A DNA stretch of 64,000 bases from Daphnia carinata (lineage: Eukaryota > Arthropoda > Branchiopoda > Diplostraca > Daphniidae): the NCBI RefSeq assembly GCF_022539665.2, contig NC_081332.1:124001-188000 (forward strand). The letters run 5' to 3'. A program made the translations under genes and the position numbers. Below the pieces are notes generated by a model. That model saw nothing but the letters and a program-made list of their open reading frames with translations. It ran no database searches and had not been told where the DNA came from. The first letter of the stretch is position 1. Each line of letters begins with the position of its first letter. Shown here piece by piece: positions 59,147-64,000 of the stretch.

Positions 59147-59650
59147 TACTAAGGCATCCTCAAAGCGGGTATGAAAAGGGTACCATTTCGGCACCCGAAA
59201 CCTTCCGCAGATGACGGAGAGAGCCGACACACGTTTAAGGCACGAAATCGGCATCAAAGCGGCATCATTTAAATGTTGTGCTCATTAAAAATGGGATACG
59301 TTTATTAGGTTAGCTTGAGTTTTGGGGGGTGGTTTCAGCGCCTTAAAATTAAACTTGCGCTTAAAAAAAAATAAAGAGCTAGAAAAGTGGGAGTTAGGAA
59401 AATATATATTATTTAGCATAAGAAATGCTTAAAACAAGCATTAGTTATGATAGGACTTTAATCTTAAATAATTCATTTCCTTAAAAAATTAACAAATCAT
59501 ACTTAAGTTTGAAAATAAAAAACATTTAGCATAATTGGTTTAATTGCTTTTGAGGAAACGAAAGTTTAACTTAATTTTGACTTCATCTTTAGGTTTTTTA
59601 AATTCTGTTTCTGACCTGTTGTCGAAAAAAACTTAAGTATTTTTCTAGAT

Positions 59651-59695
59651 TTCTATTTATATTGTTCGGAAATATTAGTTACAATATAAATAGAA
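59651..59695. repeat. Perfect 15-bp inverted repeat
   Basis: TTCTATTTATATTGT (59651-59665) and ACAATATAAATAGAA (59681-59695), directly before the SINE. Confidence 0.95.
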
Positions 59696-59767
59696 TCGTC
59701 CAGTGGAAAGAACATCCGACTGTGGTGCGGGAGACCTGAATTCGATCCCAGCCACAGCCGTTTTAGC
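59694..59767 (+). repeat. tRNA-derived SINE head (tRNA-His-like)
   Basis: ATCGTCCAGTGGAAAGAACA (A box), CTGTGGTGCGGGAG (anticodon arm with GTG) and GAATTCGATCCCAGCC (B box) at tRNA spacing. The acceptor stem is incomplete, so a SINE rather than a gene. Confidence 0.6.
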
Positions 59768-60841
59768 AACGGGGCCAAAACGGTGCCGATGTGCTACTAG
59801 GGTAACTACGGAAGTCTTAAAGGCAACTATAAAATATTTTTGGGAATTCGCCTATGTAAAACAACATCGTCATGAACGTCTTTCATGCATCAAAATGAAA
59901 ACTTAAATTTGTCCGCAGATTGTCTTGAAAGTTATCTTAAAGATACTACTAGTCCCGGACATTTGGACGAAAGGAAGGGGTCTTAAATATTACCTAAAGA
60001 GCTCCTCGGGATCTCCTTACTCGGGACGATCGGACATCCTCGGAATGTTTTAACGACAGCCCAGTGCTATGTGGGGTTGTGTTACATTCACTTTATAAGA
60101 ACTATAATGTTGCCTATACTTTCTTAAATATAAAAAAACTATTTATGAAGAGCTTAATGATTAGTGAAAAAATACCGAAGCTGAAATTCTAGGAAAACAA
60201 TGTGGTTATAATGGGGAAATTACTAACCTATAGATATATAGATCTACTTTTGCTGTCAGCCGGAGACTTTTGCCCGTCCTAATGACTAAAAAGAAAAAGC
60301 CAGAGACTGAATTAGTTTTTAAGTAGCACATGTAGGCTTAATCTGTAAAGTAATCTATTGTTTTATATGTTAAAGGCGTCTGACTTTACTGCTTTAATTT
60401 GTCTTTCGATATTTCACTAACAGAGTCTGTGAAAAACGAATGGCTCTCGTATCCCATATCCCCATAAGGCCACAACCACCCGCCACAACGAGTTGGCACG
60501 AAGTTTCTAGAAACGAAAGGGGATTTATTTAACAGTGTCCTGTCTGAATTTTTCGGTTAAGCGAATTTGGCTAGTGCAAAAGGCGTTGAGCAGTTCGGAC
60601 GAAATCTTTATATGTACACTGACTGAAAATAATTGAAAAATCTGTCTCCCTTGTATACAGATATTTGGGCATAAAAAAATGTAATGCGCTATTTGCTTAA
60701 GGACACTTTATCGTATGAGGAAAAAACAGGCTTTAACAACAGCGTAGTTATTTCCTGTAAGCAAGGCTGATTTCAAAGAACAATGCGAGGACGTATGCAA
60801 CTTTACATGGGCAACAGACACTACAACGTAACAAGGATTGC

Positions 60842-61012
60842 CGGAGAAATAGGACCTGGAGAAATAGGACCCGGAGATTTAGGACCCCAAAATAGGACCT
60901 GGAGAATTAGGATCCGGAGAAATAGGACCCAATTTTCAAACATTTTTTGGAGGGTCCTATTTCTCCATCATAAGGGTCCTATTTTTCCTTGCTCTTGGTC
61001 CTATTACTCCTA
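60842..61012. repeat. Fold-back-like MITE of 15-bp GGAGAAATAGGACCC repeats
   Basis: About five tandem direct units GGAGAAATAGGACC(C/T) (60842-60930), a short centre (AATTTTCAAACATTTTTTGG), then three units in the opposite orientation (60950-61011). 60076-60841 and 61013-62172 hold no supported gene, only a coding-like lysine-rich piece near 61874-62006 (+). Confidence 0.7.
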
Positions 61013-62172
61013 TTTAAATATCTATATGTTCCATGGTGGAAAGGGAGAACCGGACGGATTATGTAGTTTTCCGCACTCTAAACAGCGTTATCAATTGCTC
61101 GGGTAATCATTCCATCATAACTTTTTTGTTTGAATTGATATTTGTAATATTTTCAACTTTTATTTAAAAGTTATACTTTTTTATACACAGTGTTTGGTTT
61201 TTAGCCCTTGACATTTTGTTACTGGCGTTTCCAGTCCTAGTATCGCCCTCCCCCCCCCACGACTAATGTCCTTATTCCATGGGTCCATGGGTACTTTGCT
61301 ACATTAGCAGGCAAATTATTTTTTTTTTGTATTGTGATTTGTATGGTGCATACCTTGTGAATTGTGTCTTTATTTACGTTATTTTATTTTAATGGGAAGA
61401 AAGAAACTATTAAGTGTGGAAGAAAAAGCTAATAAGAAAAAAATGTACAATGAAAATACATGAAAAGGTAATTTGCTGTAACGGTGTAATTATACTGTAG
61501 ACCTTAAGTGTTGATTGTTCATCCACTAGTATGAAATCATTGGCTGCTTTTCTACATCTTTACGCAAAGCGGTTAAATGGGCTTCACGGAAAACGGAAGT
61601 AAACAAAATTAGTGGTAATTTTTAATTCTTACATATTACTTACTTATTATATCACAATGCCTGCTTTCTTATCTTTTGAATCATGAAGACATTCCAGTAG
61701 TGGTAAGTGTTGAAAATTCAATTATTGCAGCCATCGATGTCCAACAACATTTAAAACATACTTTACCACGTAATCAATTTGTTTAATTTTGATGTAATAT
61801 CATACAATTTGATCCTTTCCTTTCAATCTCATTACAGATCATCTGGAAAGTGCTTAGATAGCTTTGTGGTTTAAGAAGAAGAATCAGGCATCTCAAACAA
61901 GGAAGTTAAAGCTGCACAAAAAATGTTGGACAACCGGGAAAAAGAGAGAAACATGCAGAAGAAACTCAAGGAGGGTTTGAAAAGAATAGTTTTTATGAGT
62001 CTGTGATTAATTAATACACTAAACCTTTTAAAATGAATCTCAATATTTTTTTTCTTCAAATTTTCCACAATCATGGAAGGCATGCCAGTGTACTTTTATA
62101 AAAAACTATCTCGACATGGCTTAAACATGAAAGAACACGAAGTTAGCTCATCCATGAGACAGTATCGGTCTT

Positions 62173-62880
62173 TCATACGATAAATCTGCCTTTTTCCTTT
62201 AGTTTATTCAGTTTATGTTCTTTCTTTTCAGTTTTCTTTTTCTTAATGTTGGCTTTTCTCGTTTTCTGTTGTTATTCTTTTCTCTTTTCCTGTTCTTCGA
62301 TGCGTTCAGCCCACTTCTTTTTACTTTCTGATTTGATTTTATCTTGTTTCTTAATTGATTTAGCAAGCAATTCCACATTGTTTTTTACCTATTGCAATAC
62401 AGAAAGGTTAAAATTTTTGAAGATCATACAAATATGTTTGTCAAATTGAAAGTTTACCTGAAAATCTTCAGCTCTTTGCAGAGCACCTTTTCATGCCTGT
62501 TTGTCTTCAATGCTTCTTGCATTCTCAACTTCAGCTTGGCCTTCCAAGATTTTCACTTTTGCTTTGCGTTTTTTTTATATTTTAATTGTTACCACTTTTG
62601 TATCTAAAGTGGTGTTGTTCAGAATGGGTGAGGGATTAGATAGTTCTCCTAAATCAAATTTGCTGAAACCCAGGCAGCCTTCACTGCTGAAAATTGGTGT
62701 TGGCAGTGTACTCGTTACTCTTGGTTCAGGAATATCTGTTTTGACAACCTCTGTGAGATCAGAGGTTGATGACACAGATGCTGCTTCAGTGGCTTGTGCA
62801 AATTTTGCAATTCAGGACAACTTCTTGTTATTTTTCTTTTTTAATTTCTTCTTCTTCAATTTATCTAACTCCGTTTAACT
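62173..62880 (-). pseudogene. SURF6-like pseudogene
   Basis: The minus strand gives SSEGCLGFSKFDLGE (matching SURF6 N-KEG-x-x-x-SKFDF), then after a stop KKRKAKVKILEGQAEVENAR, a stop, KGALQRAEDFQ, an intron-like gap (GTAAAC...CAATAG, about 62458-62389) and VELLAKSIKKQDKIKSESKK KWAERIEEQE. A TAA at 62274-62272 interrupts; the frame continues TRKANIKKKKTEKKEH and ends KEKGRFIV at 62173. SURF6 is a nucleolar ribosome-biogenesis protein. Several in-frame stops and a retained intron point to a dead duplicate rather than a retrocopy. Confidence 0.55.
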
Positions 62881-63078
62881 TTGGTTTTCATTGTCCTATC
62901 AGACAAATCCAGCTTTTCCCCTGAAAATAGATGGAATAAGCTGGCCAGTCTTCCTTTAATGTAAAGATTAACACATACCTGTTGAGTGTGAGGTCTTAGC
63001 TGCTAGACATTCTTCCAGTTCAACACCAACCTTATTGCTATTGAGATCTTCAACTGTAGAAACACTTTGAGTTGGAAT

Positions 63079-63580
63079 CAGACTTGCCGCGCCGATCAAT
63101 TTTCCGATCTTGATCTCCGATCCGATCTTTTGAGTTTGATCGGATCGGGCGATCCGATCAAACTGCAAAAGATCGGATCGGCAAAAATCAATTTTTGCCG
63201 ATCATTTTTACCGATCATTTTTGTGCGACAACTAACGCTTAAAATTCACACCGTCTAACGAATGTTGCATTGGCTGTCACAGCGGCAGTCACTGACGGCC
63301 ATTGAGGGTGAACCCTAAACAGTTTCCTTCAATTGGCATTCGCAAAAACAGTAGTGAAAAGAGCCATGCGACTGCAAAATTTACAGCTAGATGGCGAAAA
63401 GTTTGATCGCTAAAAATGATCGGATCACGATCAATTTTTTGGGATCGCCGATCCGATCTCCGATCTTTCTCAAAAGATCGGATGGGCGATCATTTTTTGA
63501 TCGAAGATCGGATCGGCGATCATTTTTTGATCGAAGATCGGATCGGCGATCAATTTTTGATCGCGATCGCGGCAAGTCTG
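63079..63580. mobile_element. hAT-type MITE with GATCGG arrays, 8-bp target duplication
   Basis: The ends are exact inverted repeats CAGACTTGCCGCG ... CGCGGCAAGTCTG. GTTGGAAT is duplicated on both sides (63071-63078, 63581-63588). An 8-bp TSD and CAG ends fit hAT. The arms consist of GATCGGATCGG-type motifs in opposite orientation; the right arm has ~30-bp tandem units GGATCGGCGATCATTTTTTG. No coding sequence. Confidence 0.9.
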
Positions 63581-63701
63581 GTTGGAATATTGTTTTTTTT
63601 TTGGTCTTTTTTTATTGTTCATGGTTTCCATCTATCGGTGGAACACGCGAATCCCAATAATAGCTTTGCTGTGCTGCTATTGTCTGCTAGCATCACTAAA
63701 A

Positions 63702-63913
63702 ATGGCGTTCAAGTTTCGCTTCATTAATCCCTATAATGGTTTCCGCTTTTGGTATGTCCACATTGCTGTTTTCACTTGTCCAGTTGCTGTGATCCTATTA
63801 CAGTTAATCTTGCATAGGCTTTTTACTTCTGTTTTTGGTATTGAAATAATGGCTGAGTCTGTGGCACTAGTAAACAACTCCTACGATAAACGAAGGCTGG
63901 CTGCTTTAAAGAG
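63702..63913 (+). CDS. Possible first coding exon of a membrane protein, unidentified
   Basis: ATG at 63702 (context AAAATGG) opens 70 codons to AAGAG before a strong donor GTAAGT at 63914. The product MAFKFRFINPYNGFRFW... has one hydrophobic helix (WYVHIAVFTCPVAVILLQLI) and a polar stretch ending DKRRLAALKR. The rest would lie beyond the window. The family is not recognised. Confidence 0.45.
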
Positions 63914-64000
63914 GTAAGTTGAGAAAACTCTGCTACAGAAACTTACGCACAGCATTCACTCAAATTGTTGATGTGGAATATATCATGCAGGCTTATTCAC

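Larger units (their letters stand above)
58080..59802. mobile_element. DNA transposon, middle level, TA target
   Basis: The left end CCCTAGTAGCACGCGGTGCC and the complement of the right end CCCTAGTAGCACATCGGCAC, with GTTTTGG further in. TA lies on both sides (58078-58079, 59803-59804). It is inserted in the outer element and carries the inner element and a SINE. No coding sequence is recognised. Confidence 0.65.
57022..60075. mobile_element. DNA transposon, outer level of a three-level nest
   Basis: The ends are inverted repeats: CCCACATAGCACCGGG at the left and the complement of CCCACATAGCACTGGG at the right, with related sequence (AAGGATGTCC / GAGGATGTCC) further in. I could not find a clear target duplication. 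A diverged relative of the end (CCCACACAGCACACTG) occurs near 48637. Contains the subterminal GACGTC repeats and the 58080-59802 insertion. Confidence 0.6.

Overview
This is nuclear DNA from an animal, most likely a branchiopod crustacean of the Daphnia type (inference). The intact genes have short introns (about 60-80 bases), and they encode an AA15 chitin/cellulose monooxygenase, an arthropod-style NDUFB4 and a class I myosin, set among many degenerate transposons. There are no bacterial operons, CRISPR arrays or rRNA genes.

Layout. 1-7960: a minus-strand Ty3/gypsy-type LTR retrotransposon that runs off the left edge. It has a tRNA-Leu primer site, gag, a textbook -1 frameshift signal (GGGAAAC, 7-base spacer, 9-bp stem), pol broken near the end of integrase, a downstream ORF, and a 342-codon ORF overprinting gag in the +1 frame. 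8126-9296: MULE transposase remnant. 10205-13410: Tc1-like transposase remnant split by a 2.5 kb PIF/Harbinger-type element (TSD TTA) that carries a MADF/BESS gene and no transposase. 13900-16180: unidentified, frame-broken coding remnants. 17683-20424: two non-autonomous DNA transposons.

Host genes: AA15 LPMO (21700-23009, -), class I myosin of the MYO1C/Myo61F type with 18 coding exons and 1028 aa (24630-29112, -), NDUFB4 (33100-33578, -), fatty-acid-binding protein (35753-36408, +) and RNF10 (37522-40621, -; one base appears to be missing at an exon end). They serve separate housekeeping or digestive roles and do not form a pathway. A possible first exon of a membrane protein lies at 63702-63913.

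41255-64000 is mostly repeats: two more copies of the 1.3 kb transposon in inverted arrangement, a second Tc1-like remnant, a long array of ~355-bp units each carrying an antisense tRNA-like module and a small hairpin, an unidentified broken gene (53.7-55.4 kb), a three-level nest of transposons with tRNA-derived SINEs (57.0-60.1 kb), fold-back-like MITEs built of short motif arrays, and a SURF6-like pseudogene.

Exon boundaries come from reading splice sites and reading frames by eye. Family names come from recognised motifs; no database search was possible.
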